DNA from: Vibrio artabrorum
GTDB taxonomy: Bacteria > Pseudomonadota > Gammaproteobacteria > Enterobacterales > Vibrionaceae
Reading direction: 5' to 3'
DNA: 64,000 bases
Assembly (NCBI RefSeq): GCF_024347295.1
Contig: NZ_AP025458.1
Location: 558,001 to 622,000, forward strand
Part shown: positions 1 through 7,716 of the stretch, one piece after another
Layout: each line of letters starts with the position of its first letter
Numbering within the stretch: the first letter of the stretch is position 1
Made by a program: the position numbers and the translations under genes
Notes under the pieces: model-generated
What the model was told of the DNA's origin: nothing
Database searches by the model: none
The model's input: only the letters and a program-made list of their open reading frames with translations

Positions 1-11
1 GCTAAATTCAT

Positions 12-42
12 CAAGCTCTGTTCATAAACAGGGCTTGTTTTC
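12..42 (+). terminator. Rho-independent terminator of an upstream gene
   Basis: An 11-bp stem (CAAGCTCTGTT with AACAGGGCTTG, one G-T pair) around a CATA loop is followed by TTTT. It ends a plus-strand transcript entering from outside the window and separates it from prfB. Confidence 0.75.
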
Positions 43-202
43 CTTTCTTCCCTTACAAATTTTACGTGTTTTTTCAGCCTGTCTATTTTATATCCCATTA
101 AGTTGTTGAATCTTGGTTTTCCTCTCTAAAAAATTCTGTATCTCCGTCACACTTTTAAGTACAATTCTTCGGTTAAATTCTACTCATAAATGATGAGCTA
201 AA

Positions 203-1301
203 ATGTTTGAAATCAATCCTATAAAAAACCGTCTGCAGGATGTGTCTGAGCGCACACATATCCTGAGGGGGTATCTTTGACTATGACGCTAAGAAAGAGC
301 GTCTAGAAGAAGTAAACGCAGAATTAGAACAACCGGATGTATGGAACGAACCTGAGCGTGCTCAAGCGTTAGGTAAAGAACGTTCTGCATTGGAAGCCGT
401 AGTAGAAACGATCGACCAACTTGACCAAGGTGTTGAGGATGTTGACGGCCTATTAGAGCTTGCGGTTGAAGAAGAAGATCAAGAAACGTTCGATGAAATT
501 GAACCAGAACTGGCCGAGCTTGAAGCTAAGCTAGAGAAGCTGGAATTCCGTCGTATGTTCTCCGGTGATCACGATGCATCAGATTGCTACATCGATTTAC
601 AGTCAGGTTCGGGCGGTACAGAAGCTCAAGACTGGACGTCAATGATGTTGCGCATGTACTTACGTTGGGCAGATTCGAAAGGCTTCAAGACTGAAGTGAT
701 CGAAGTGTCGGATGGTGATGTTGCTGGCCTTAAAGGCGCAACAGTACGTATTTCTGGTGAGTACGCTTACGGGTGGTTACGTACAGAGACGGGGGTTCAC
801 CGTTTAGTTCGTAAGTCACCATTTGATTCAAGTGGTCGTCGTCATACTTCGTTTGCTTCTGCGTTTATCTATCCTGAGATTGATGACAATATTACGATCG
901 ACATTAATCCTTCTGATTTACGTATTGACGTATACCGTGCTTCTGGCGCGGGTGGTCAGCACGTCAACACTACAGAATCGGCGGTACGTATTACTCACGT
1001 TCCGACCAACACTGTGGTTCAGTGTCAGAATGACCGTTCGCAGCATAAGAACAAAGATCAAGCGATGAAGCAGCTACGTGCTAAGCTTTTTGAACTTGAG
1101 ATTCAAAAACAAAATGCGGAAAAACAAGCGAGCGAAGAAACGAAATCAGACATCGGTTGGGGCAGTCAGATCCGCTCTTACGTACTGGATGATTCTCGTA
1201 TCAAAGATTTACGCACTGGCATCGAAAACCGTAATACTCAAGCGGTTCTTGACGGTGATTTAGACAAATTTATTGAAGCTAGCCTGAAATCAGGTTTGTA
1301 A
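203..1301 (+). CDS. prfB: Peptide chain release factor 2, with programmed +1 frameshift
   Basis: RF2 reads UGA and UAA stop codons and triggers release of the finished protein. The gene is in two frames. Codons from ATG 203 to CTT 275-277 are followed by an in-frame TGA at 278-280, and after a +1 shift reading resumes at GAC 279 and runs to 1301. The shift site CTT-TGA-C has an internal Shine-Dalgarno-like AGGGGG at 266-271 just upstream, the classic RF2 autoregulatory signal. The joined product is 365 aa, the same length as E. coli RF2. The SPF stop-recognition tripeptide is present, and GGQ falls at residues 250-252. The residue four before GGQ is Ala, as in most bacteria, rather than the Thr246 of E. 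coli K-12. lysS follows 98 bp later, as in many gammaproteobacteria. Confidence 0.97.
266..281 (+). promoter_or_regulatory. Programmed +1 frameshift site of prfB
   Basis: AGGGGG (266-271), a 3-nt spacer, then CTT TGA C. The internal Shine-Dalgarno pairs with 16S rRNA while the ribosome waits at the weak UGA-C stop, and this promotes slippage on CTT. When RF2 is plentiful, termination wins and synthesis falls. The product in the zero frame would be only 25 aa. Confidence 0.95.
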
Positions 1302-1399
1302 GCTTTATCAACTATTAAGCTTTACCAATAATATTGGTAAAAATGCCTATATTTGCAAAGATATAGCGGTCCAAATTATAAAAGCAGGGTACATCTCTA

Positions 1400-2932
1400 A
1401 TGACTGATGCTGTTCAAAACGAAAACGTACAAGACGCTTCTTCACCTGAAGAAAATAAACTCATTGCTGAGCGCCGTAGCAAGCTGGATCACATCCGCCA
1501 AAACTGCAAAGCAAATGGTCACCCAAATGATTTCCGTCGTGAGCACCTAGCTGGCGATCTTCAAGCGGAATTCGGTGAGAAGACGAAGGAAGAGCTAGAA
1601 GAGCTTAACCACATCGTTGCGATCGCAGGCCGTGTTATGGCGAAGCGTGGTCCATTCCTTGCGATTCAAGAAACTTCTGGTCGTATCCAAGCATACGCAG
1701 CGAAAGACGTACAAAAAGTACTGAAAGAGAAGTACCAAGGCCTAGATATCGGTGACATCATCGGTGTTAAAGGTGCGCTTCACAAATCAGGTAAAGGTGA
1801 CCTTTACGTGAACATGGAAGAGTTTGAATTGCTGACTAAAGCACTTCGTCCTCTACCAGAAAAGTTCCACGGTCTCACTGATCAAGAGATGCGTTACCGT
1901 CAGCGTTACGTTGACCTAATCGTGAACGAAGATTCTCGCAACGCATTCATCGTGCGTTCTAAGCTTGTATCTTCAATCCGTAACTTCATGAGCGCGAAAG
2001 GCTACCTAGAAGTTGAAACGCCAATGATGCACGTGATCCCGGGTGGCGCAACTGCACGTCCATTCATCACTCACCACAATGCACTAGACATCGACATGTA
2101 CCTACGTGTTGCACCAGAGCTTTACCTTAAGCGTCTAGTGGTTGGTGGTTTTGACCGTGTATTCGAGATCAACCGTAACTTCCGTAACGAAGGTCTATCT
2201 CCACGTCACAACCCAGAATTCACAATGATGGAATTCTACCAAGCGTACTCTGACTACAAAGACCTTATGGATCTGACTGAAGAGATGCTAAGCACGGCAG
2301 CAATGGACGTTTTGGGTTCGACTTCGATGCCTTACGGTGACGAAACGGTTGAGTTCGGTGGCACTTATGCTCGCATGAGCATGTTCGATGCAATCAAACA
2401 CTACAACCCTGAGCACGCTGAGATTCAAGCGTTGACGGAAGCAGACCTACAAGACCGTGACAAGATGGTTGCTATTGCAAAATCTGTACACGTAGACGTA
2501 GAAACGTTCTGGACATGTGGTCAGCTTCTAGAAGAGATCTTTGGTGAAACGGCTGAGCCTCAGCTAATTCAACCAACGTTCATCACTGGTTACCCAGCGG
2601 ACATCTCTCCTCTAGCACGTCGTAGCGATGACAACCCATTCTTCACTGACCGTTTTGAGTTCTTCATCGGTGGTCGTGAAGTTGCGAATGGTTTCTCTGA
2701 GCTTAACGATGCACAAGACCAAGACGAGCGTTTCAAAGCGCAAGTTAACGCGAAAGACGCGGGTGATGACGAAGCGATGTACTACGATGCAGACTACATT
2801 ACGGCACTAGAGCACGGCCTACCGCCAACAGCGGGTCAAGGTATCGGTATCGACCGTCTAGCCATGCTATTTACAAACACGCACACAATCCGTGACGTGA
2901 TCTTGTTCCCAGCAATGCGCCCACAAGCGTAA
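1400..2932 (+). CDS. lysS: Lysyl-tRNA synthetase, class II
   Basis: It charges tRNA-Lys with lysine in the cytoplasm. The 510-aa length matches bacterial LysS (E. coli about 505). An N-terminal OB-fold anticodon-binding domain (about residues 60-150) precedes the class II catalytic core. Motif 2 is visible as FRNEG at about residue 261, and motif 3 as GIGIDRLAM near the C terminus. The start ATG at 1400 gives the usual acidic, poorly conserved N-terminal extension. It lies downstream of prfB, and a strong terminator follows. Confidence 0.97.
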   Translation: MTDAVQNENVQDASSPEENKLIAERRSKLDHIRQNCKANGHPNDFRREHLAGDLQAEFGEKTKEELEELNHIVAIAGRVMAKRGPFLAIQETSGRIQAYAAKDVQKVLKEKYQGLDIGDIIGVKGALHKSGKGDLYVNMEEFELLTKALRPLPEKFHGLTDQEMRYRQRYVDLIVNEDSRNAFIVRSKLVSSIRNFMSAKGYLEVETPMMHVIPGGATARPFITHHNALDIDMYLRVAPELYLKRLVVGGFDRVFEINRNFRNEGLSPRHNPEFTMMEFYQAYSDYKDLMDLTEEMLSTAAMDVLGSTSMPYGDETVEFGGTYARMSMFDAIKHYNPEHAEIQALTEADLQDRDKMVAIAKSVHVDVETFWTCGQLLEEIFGETAEPQLIQPTFITGYPADISPLARRSDDNPFFTDRFEFFIGGREVANGFSELNDAQDQDERFKAQVNAKDAGDDEAMYYDADYITALEHGLPPTAGQGIGIDRLAMLFTNTHTIRDVILFPAMRPQA

Positions 2933-2968
2933 TTCTCGCTTATAGGGCGTAACAGCCCTGCTTATTTT

Positions 2969-2994
2969 AAAAGTCACCTTCGGGTGACTTTTTC
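2969..2994 (+). terminator. Rho-independent terminator of lysS
   Basis: AAAAGTCACC-TTCG-GGTGACTTTT with a T run. It has a UUCG tetraloop and lies 37 bp after the lysS stop. Confidence 0.9.
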
Positions 2995-3072
2995 TGTTTT
3001 TATGGCTTTAAAACCTCGTCTACCCCGCACTCTTAATTCGAAAAATGACTATTTCTGACTTAGTCTTACTAT

Positions 3073-3097
3073 TGAGACAAACATCTAGATAGTCTCA
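3073..3097. repeat. Inverted repeat in the vpsR upstream region
   Basis: TGAGAC (3073-3078) and GTCTCA (3092-3097) are separated by 13 bp. The arms lie about 110 bp before the vpsR start, in a 210-bp leader. It could be an operator or an RNA stem. No regulator can be assigned. Confidence 0.3.
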
Positions 3098-3204
3098 CTC
3101 CCATACGATTCGGTGCTGGAGAGACGCTGATGGCACTTTATAGAGTGATGGATCGTTGAACTCGTATAGGCCTAATTTAAATAAAAACAGAACAAGGAAG
3201 AAGG

Positions 3205-4539
3205 ATGGGGACTCAATTTAAGATGGATGCCTCACCAGGTTCTCTCATCGTCGTGGGTGGTGCGTACGAACCCTGGTTATCAGTATTAGAGCAAGTCGGT
3301 TGGCAGTGCAATCAGTGTGCCGATTTACGAAAAGCCGATGCCATGATTGCTGATATTGGCCCATGTATTGGTATTGTGGATCTTAGTCATGATGAATTCA
3401 GTCTCAACGGTATTGCTAACCTTGTGAGCAATAACAAACCGGTGAGATGGCTCGCTTTTATCCGAGAGTCACAACTGAGTTCTGATACCATTTGCCAGTT
3501 TATTGTGAATTTCTGTATCGATTTTTTCACGGCGCCCATTCCAGATGCGCAGCTATTGAGTACCATGGGACATCAATTGGGTATGCTCAAGCTTGAACAA
3601 AAAGTATGGCCGAATTACGGCATCAACAACAATATGGGGTTGTTGGGTGACTCTGTGGCTATCAAGCGTTTGAGAGATCAAGTGAGGCGTATTGGCCCGA
3701 CCGATGTCAGTATTTTAATTTACGGAGAGAGTGGGGCTGGTAAAGAGACGATTGCCCGCTCCATTCATCAAAACTCATCGCGAGCGCACAAACCATTTTT
3801 AACGGTTAACTGCCGTGCCTTGTCAGAGATGAGAATAGAGGCCGAGGTGTTTGGTATTTCAGCCCAACCTGTGATAGCGGCATGTCTGTTAGAAGAAGCC
3901 GATGGCGGAACCCTGTTGCTTAATGATGTTCTAGCCATGCCACGCAATCAACAATTGAATTTGTTACGCTTTTTGCAAGAGGGTAAGATTGAAACTACGA
4001 ATGGACCTAAATCCGTCGATGTGCGTATTCTGGCTGCAAACTCCTCTGATATCGAAAAAGCGTTGATCGAGGGGGATTTCAATGAAGAGCTCTACCACTA
4101 TATTAATGTTCTGCGTATTCATGTCCCGAGCTTGAAAGAGCGCGGTAGTGACATATCCGTATTGGCGAATCATTTTTTGCGTGCATACTCGAAAGAGTTT
4201 AATGCTCAAGCTAAACGCTTTTCTGATGATGCTATCCGATCGATGAATCGTTACCATTGGCCGGGCAATGTTCGTGAACTGATGAACCAAATTAAACGTG
4301 TGGTCTTGATGTCGGATACGATGATCATTGACGAGCATCAACTCGAATTACCAAAACAGAATGATGAACGCCGAAGCTTGAAGAGTATTAGAGAAAGCTC
4401 AGAGCGCGATGCATTGTTAATGGCTTTGGAATCATATAGCGGTCAAGTGTCGCAGGCTGCTAAGGAGCTTGGCGTATCACGGGCAACGATGTACCGTTTA
4501 TTGAATAAACACGGCCTTATTTCTGAGGGGGTTGTGTAG
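3205..4539 (+). CDS. vpsR: VpsR-type biofilm regulator, NtrC-like with receiver domain
   Basis: VpsR activates Vibrio polysaccharide (vps) and biofilm genes and responds to cyclic di-GMP. The 444-aa protein has a receiver-like domain (about 1-130, with VDLS carrying the expected Asp), an AAA+ domain (about 145-370, Walker A GESGAGKE at 174-181) and a Fis-type helix-turn-helix at the C terminus (VSRATMYRLLNKHG). The GAFTGA loop used by NtrC proteins to contact sigma-54 is absent, and the Walker B end reads LLLND rather than LLLDE. Both agree with published reports that VpsR works with sigma-70. Start ATG 3205 has the strong ribosome site AAGGAAGAAGG. The position directly after lysS matches V. 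cholerae. Confidence 0.93.
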   Translation: MGTQFKMDASPGSLIVVGGAYEPWLSVLEQVGWQCNQCADLRKADAMIADIGPCIGIVDLSHDEFSLNGIANLVSNNKPVRWLAFIRESQLSSDTICQFIVNFCIDFFTAPIPDAQLLSTMGHQLGMLKLEQKVWPNYGINNNMGLLGDSVAIKRLRDQVRRIGPTDVSILIYGESGAGKETIARSIHQNSSRAHKPFLTVNCRALSEMRIEAEVFGISAQPVIAACLLEEADGGTLLLNDVLAMPRNQQLNLLRFLQEGKIETTNGPKSVDVRILAANSSDIEKALIEGDFNEELYHYINVLRIHVPSLKERGSDISVLANHFLRAYSKEFNAQAKRFSDDAIRSMNRYHWPGNVRELMNQIKRVVLMSDTMIIDEHQLELPKQNDERRSLKSIRESSERDALLMALESYSGQVSQAAKELGVSRATMYRLLNKHGLISEGVV

Positions 4540-4576
4540 ACTCTTTCTCGATGATTTTATTCAGTCACTGTAAATG

Positions 4577-4608
4577 AAAAGCCATGTATCTACGTGGTTT
4601 TTTTGTTT
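4577..4608 (+). terminator. Terminator of vpsR
   Basis: AAAAGCCATGTA and TACGTGGTTTT form a 12-bp stem with two G-T pairs, followed by a run of T. It lies about 40 bp after the vpsR stop. Confidence 0.7.
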
Positions 4609-4666
4609 CTGAAGGATAGTCCGTTGTTTTCTAGATCAGCCCTAAGAGAGATATGCTGTGATTGTA

Positions 4667-4672
4667 TATAAT
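4667..4672 (+). promoter_or_regulatory. Possible -10 element for the 40-codon ORF/DUF1127 transcript
   Basis: A perfect TATAAT sits in the 335-bp gap after vpsR. No good -35 box is seen at 16-18 bp, so this is only a candidate start of the transcript that covers the 40-codon ORF and the DUF1127 gene. Confidence 0.3.
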
Positions 4673-4874
4673 CATAGTGAATGTTTTATATGTAAATGAA
4701 TATGAAACTAATATTTCAGGAGAATGCATTGTTTTAAAAATGTTAACTAATTAGCGGTTGAATAATATACTCACTTGGTTAGACTTTAACCGTGAAAGCA
4801 AATATTTAACAAAGACTTGTCTGCTTTTATTACCCCATTTTTTTTTGGATTTTTTAGTTAGTTTGGAGGCGCAA

Positions 4875-4997
4875 ATGAAACATTTCGATTTTATACAGCA
4901 TATTTGCGCGTCGTTTGATCCGTGTACTGACATGGTGACTGATATGTCACAAACATCAGCCATGGCCGATCGAAACATTCACGATAAACCTAACTAA
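4875..4997 (+). CDS. Possible 40-aa small protein upstream of DUF1127 gene
   Basis: I do not recognise this ORF. ATG 4875 is preceded by a good ribosome site, TTGGAGG, at proper distance, and 40 codons follow, ending in TAA. The predicted peptide is acidic and rich in Met, Asp and His, with two Cys (ICASF, DPCTD), and shows no membrane segment. A longer frame starting at 4758 lacks a ribosome site. It lies 109 bp before the DUF1127 gene in the same direction and may share its transcript. It could be a leader peptide, a real small protein or chance. The ribosome site is the only positive evidence. Confidence 0.4.
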   Translation: MKHFDFIQHICASFDPCTDMVTDMSQTSAMADRNIHDKPN

Positions 4998-5022
4998 CAG
5001 ATCCGTACCCTTATTTGGCTGC

Positions 5023-5077
5023 GGAAAAATAGCAGCTAAGTGAGAAGCCCTCATACTATCTAACACGCTATTTTTCC
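5023..5077 (+). promoter_or_regulatory. Long-range 11-bp inverted repeat in the DUF1127 leader
   Basis: GGAAAAATAGC (5023-5033) is repeated perfectly in inverse as GCTATTTTTCC (5067-5077). A second hairpin, CAGTTG-ATTCAA-CAACTG (5079-5096), directly abuts the ribosome site GGAG at 5096-5099. The whole 5' untranslated region before ATG 5107 can therefore fold, with the ribosome site at the edge of the second stem. This suggests translational control. Confidence 0.45.
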
Positions 5078-5106
5078 TCAGTTGATTCAACAACTGGAGA
5101 GTTATT

Positions 5107-5358
5107 ATGCGTCACTCAGTATATTTAAAATTAGCAACAGTCCTAATCCGTGCCGATCTTCGTCGTGAAGAGCGTGAATGGCAACGAAAAGTTCGTCGTA
5201 GTTCATATGATCTGCCGTGGAACAATACTCACTTATTAAGAGATATTGGCCTTGAAGCTGACGGTCGACCGATTGGTTTTTCTGAGCCAGAAGTCGTCAC
5301 TATTGAACGTCGAGTACGTCACCTTCGTCGTGTCTTAAGTGCGCGAATACCGACGTAA
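5107..5358 (+). CDS. DUF1127 family small basic protein (YjiS-like)
   Basis: An 83-aa, Arg-rich protein. The C-terminal half carries the DUF1127 pattern, with LLRDIGLEADGRP preceded by a basic stretch. Small DUF1127 proteins have been linked in other bacteria to RNA turnover and to phosphate or arginine metabolism. Nothing in this window assigns a role. The start ATG 5107 has ribosome site GGAGAG. The gene has a structured leader upstream and a terminator at 5448-5488 and appears monocistronic apart from the small ORF at 4875. Confidence 0.75.
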   Translation: MRHSVYLKLATVLIRADLRREEREWQRKVRRSSYDLPWNNTHLLRDIGLEADGRPIGFSEPEVVTIERRVRHLRRVLSARIPT

Positions 5359-5447
5359 TCTACGGGGTTGATAGCACCATTCAACCCCTAAGATAAGTCA
5401 CAGTGATAGTTATGGCGTCGAACGTGCAAACTTTTGAACTAGAACTG

Positions 5448-5488
5448 GCCAAAAAAGAGAAGCGCTTGCTTCTCTTTTTGGCTTTTTT
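5448..5488 (+). terminator. Terminator of the DUF1127 gene
   Basis: GCCAAAAAAGAGAAGC and GCTTCTCTTTTTGGC form a stem of about 15 bp with one bulged A and a GCTT loop, followed by CTTTTTT. Confidence 0.85.
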
Positions 5489-5550
5489 AAGCTGTTATCT
5501 AGTAAAGGAAAAGAGTTCTACTACGCTTTATAGAGCAAGGGAGGCTGGCT

Positions 5551-5862
5551 ATGCAAATGCATCAATTAGACATGTGGTTACATGGCGACCACAAAGACTC
5601 TTATCAAATCCCCAAGGTGTACGTTATTGGCTGTTCTGATATCTCAGAATATCTATTGGCGGTGGAGTACAAACACAAGCTAGAACCGGTAAAACAAGAT
5701 AATGAGCCGCTTCATTTTGGATCTTTAGATCAAGTGAAAGAGGAGTTACTTCGGCTCGGTTTTGAAAAGGCTTATCTTCGTTTACACAACGCATATGACG
5801 AGTTTGGTCATGAACCAAGTCAAAGTTACTGTGACATTGAATTAGCGCTTAAACCTCATTAG
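5551..5862 (+). CDS. DUF6482-like conserved hypothetical protein
   Basis: A 103-aa soluble protein found, as far as I recall, in many Vibrio genomes at this position. It contains no catalytic motif that I can see. The middle reads VYVIGCSDISEYLLAVEY and the end YCDIELAL, suggesting a small alpha/beta fold. ATG 5551 has the ribosome site AGGGAGG. It is convergent with mutH. The family name is from memory and not certain. Function is unknown. Confidence 0.65.
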   Translation: MQMHQLDMWLHGDHKDSYQIPKVYVIGCSDISEYLLAVEYKHKLEPVKQDNEPLHFGSLDQVKEELLRLGFEKAYLRLHNAYDEFGHEPSQSYCDIELALKPH

Positions 5863-5913
5863 GGGTATCTATAACGTAAAATGATCCGTGTAAACGAGTT
5901 TAGATCATGTTCA

Positions 5914-6579
5914 TTAAGCGTAGTGTGAAGCCAGCAATTTGTGGGTGAATTGAGTTCGTAGATAGAAACCTCGTGGTTTCGTCTTGATGGGCTTTCCACT
6001 GGCACCGTAAGCTTCGGTTAACACTCGGCTGTTAGCGGCTTTTGGTCGAAGATGCAGCGCTTCGCCGTGTCTTGCTGTTATCTGCTCAACATGGCCTAAT
6101 ACGATCAACTCCATCAACTCTTCCCAATCTTGCTTCAAGAGTTTGTCTTCAGCTTGGCTCGGTGTCCATAATAAAGGGGATCCTACATGCCTCTCAGCGA
6201 GCGGGATCTCTCTTTCTCCCTCAACCGGGATCCACAATACCTTAGACAGCTTGTTTCGAACGTGGCTGGTTTCCCAAGTAATGCCTTGCACACCCATCAA
6301 TGGCGCGACACAAACAAACGTAGTTTCGAGTGGCTTGCCAGAATAGCCAATCGGGATACTTTTTAGTTCAATACCAAGTTTGGCAAAATCTTGTTCAGGT
6401 TTGCTGCCTGCCACCGCACCTAAGTGCCATTCCAACAGTTGCCCGACCCAACCTTTATCACGCTTAAGATCGTTTGGTATCATCATCTCAGCTTCGTTGG
6501 CGAGCTCTTTGAAGGTCATTCCGGCAATCGCGTAGGCTCTGTCTAACAGTTCTTGTTGAGTTTGTGGTTCTGGTTTCAT
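5914..6579 (-). CDS. mutH: DNA mismatch repair endonuclease MutH
   Basis: MutH nicks the unmethylated strand at hemimethylated GATC sites after MutS/MutL recognise a mismatch. With the start at the ATG whose complement is 6577-6579 the protein is 221 aa, close to E. coli MutH (229). The catalytic D-E-K set is seen as D64, E71 and K73 in [12 protein letters not shown], matching D70/E77/K79 of E. coli. A longer GTG start at 6624 would add a 15-residue hydrophobic tail not seen in the family. No strong ribosome site marks either start. The gene is divergent from rppH across a 616-bp non-coding block. Confidence 0.95.
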   Translation of the reverse strand: MKPEPQTQQELLDRAYAIAGMTFKELANEAEMMIPNDLKRDKGWVGQLLEWHLGAVAGSKPEQDFAKLGIELKSIPIGYSGKPLETTFVCVAPLMGVQGITWETSHVRNKLSKVLWIPVEGEREIPLAERHVGSPLLWTPSQAEDKLLKQDWEELMELIVLGHVEQITARHGEALHLRPKAANSRVLTEAYGASGKPIKTKPRGFYLRTQFTHKLLASHYA

Positions 6580-6647
6580 AATACAAGGCATGATAAAAAA
6601 AAATATTTTACCAGAAGTTATCACTATATGACGACTGGTTAATAAAT

Positions 6648-7086
6648 GATCTCTTGATTTCAGAATGGATCAATCTCATGGTTATCCACAGGACATGAAG
6701 GTTACTGATCGAAATATTAATTGGGTGTATAAATAAACAGGGATTTGTAGTGGATAAAATGCTTGCTAAATGGGGTTCAAAATGAATCTTTCACTCGCTC
6801 GTGTGGATAAACACCTGAGTGGTTGATCTTTAACCATACGCTTTTTTGAAAAGATCTTTTGCTATGTGAATGTTTTTAAAAATTTTATTTTTAATTTAAG
6901 TTGTTGATTTTTAATTGTTTAAAATAATAATTTTAGCTTTTCTATTTAAGGTTATGATGAGTCTATGGATTAAACAAAACGATTGCGGTGAATTCTTCAC
7001 ACAGTTATTCACAGAAAAGGTGAATAAATGTGGTCTATGTCTCACTATTGTGTGGGTAACTAGAATTTGAGCAAAACTTATCCATA
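6648..7086. other. DnaA-box cluster, candidate DARS2-like locus
   Basis: This non-coding block between mutH and rppH holds consensus DnaA boxes at 6682-6690 (+) and 6802-6810 (-), both TTATCCACA, and at 7005-7013 (+, TTATTCACA). One-mismatch boxes lie at 7019-7027 (-), 7051-7059 (-) and 7078-7086 (+). Five GATC sites fall between 6648 and 6856, an A+T-rich tract spans about 6872-6950, and a perfect IHF consensus lies at 6897-6909 (-). In E. coli the DnaA-reactivating sequence DARS2 lies between mutH and ygdP (rppH) and needs IHF and Fis. Both position and content agree. Activity itself is inferred. Confidence 0.65.
6897..6909 (-). promoter_or_regulatory. IHF binding-site consensus
   Basis: The complement reads AATCAACAACTTA, an exact fit to WATCAA-N4-TTR, inside the A+T-rich part of the mutH-rppH gap and between the two groups of DnaA boxes. 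Confidence 0.5.
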
Positions 7087-7195
7087 TTCTTAGTTAATAT
7101 TCATAAATATCGCGCTTATCACGTCACTAAGTTTGCTCCAATTGGGGATATGTGGAAAAATCAGTGTAATTAAAAATTTAGATAGAGGTTGGCCA

Positions 7196-7714
7196 GTGAT
7201 AGATGGCGATGGTTACCGATTAAATGTTGGTATTGTAATCTGTAACAACCATGGTCAGGTCTTCTGGGCTAAACGATACGGGCAACATTCCTGGCAATTC
7301 CCTCAAGGGGGAATCGATGAAGGTGAAACTCCGGAACAAGCAATGTACCGCGAGTTGTATGAAGAGGTTGGCCTTACTAAAAAGGATGTGAAAATCGTTG
7401 CGACAAGTCGTCATTGGTTACGCTATAAGCTACCCAAACGACTGGTTCGATGGGATTCTAAACCTGTCTGTATTGGACAAAAACAGAAGTGGTTTCTTTT
7501 ACGCTTAGATTGCGATGAGTCGTGTATCAATATGCAGCGTGGAAGTACACCTGAGTTTGATGGTTGGCGTTGGGTGAGTTACTGGTACCCTGTTCGGCAA
7601 GTTGTTTCTTTTAAGCGAGATGTTTACCGTCGAGCGATGAAAGAATTCGCGTCTTTAGCAATGCCGTTTAAAGAGCGAAAAATGAAAGGAAAACGCAAAT
7701 TGCGTAGAGGTTAA
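7196..7714 (+). CDS. rppH: RNA pyrophosphohydrolase RppH (Nudix)
   Basis: RppH removes pyrophosphate from the 5' end of mRNAs and so opens them to RNase E decay. Starting at GTG 7196 the protein is 172 aa and begins [14 protein letters not shown], in line with the family start MIDGDGYRPN; the open frame further upstream is not conserved. A ribosome site AGAGG precedes the GTG. The Nudix box is intact at about residues 38-60 (GGIDEGE...REL.EEVGL). ptsP begins 2 bp after the stop, as in E. coli, so the two are surely cotranscribed. Confidence 0.96.
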   Translation: MIDGDGYRLNVGIVICNNHGQVFWAKRYGQHSWQFPQGGIDEGETPEQAMYRELYEEVGLTKKDVKIVATSRHWLRYKLPKRLVRWDSKPVCIGQKQKWFLLRLDCDESCINMQRGSTPEFDGWRWVSYWYPVRQVVSFKRDVYRRAMKEFASLAMPFKERKMKGKRKLRRG

Positions 7715-7716
7715 GC

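Noticed and set aside
278..280. Nonsense mutation in prfB
   Set aside because: The TGA is the conserved programmed frameshift stop of RF2, with the internal Shine-Dalgarno present.
4758..4997. 79-codon version of the ORF ending at 4997
   Set aside because: No ribosome site at the upstream start, while ATG 4875 has one.
5403..5639. 78-codon ORF after the DUF1127 gene
   Set aside because: It runs through a strong terminator and overlaps the start of the better-supported gene at 5551 in another frame.
6640..7195. A replication origin (oriC) or chromosome II trigger site (crtS)
   Set aside because: The region has DnaA boxes, GATC sites and an A+T tract, but Vibrio oriC lies next to mnmG/gidA and crtS near another locus. 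The mutH-rppH location fits DARS2 better.
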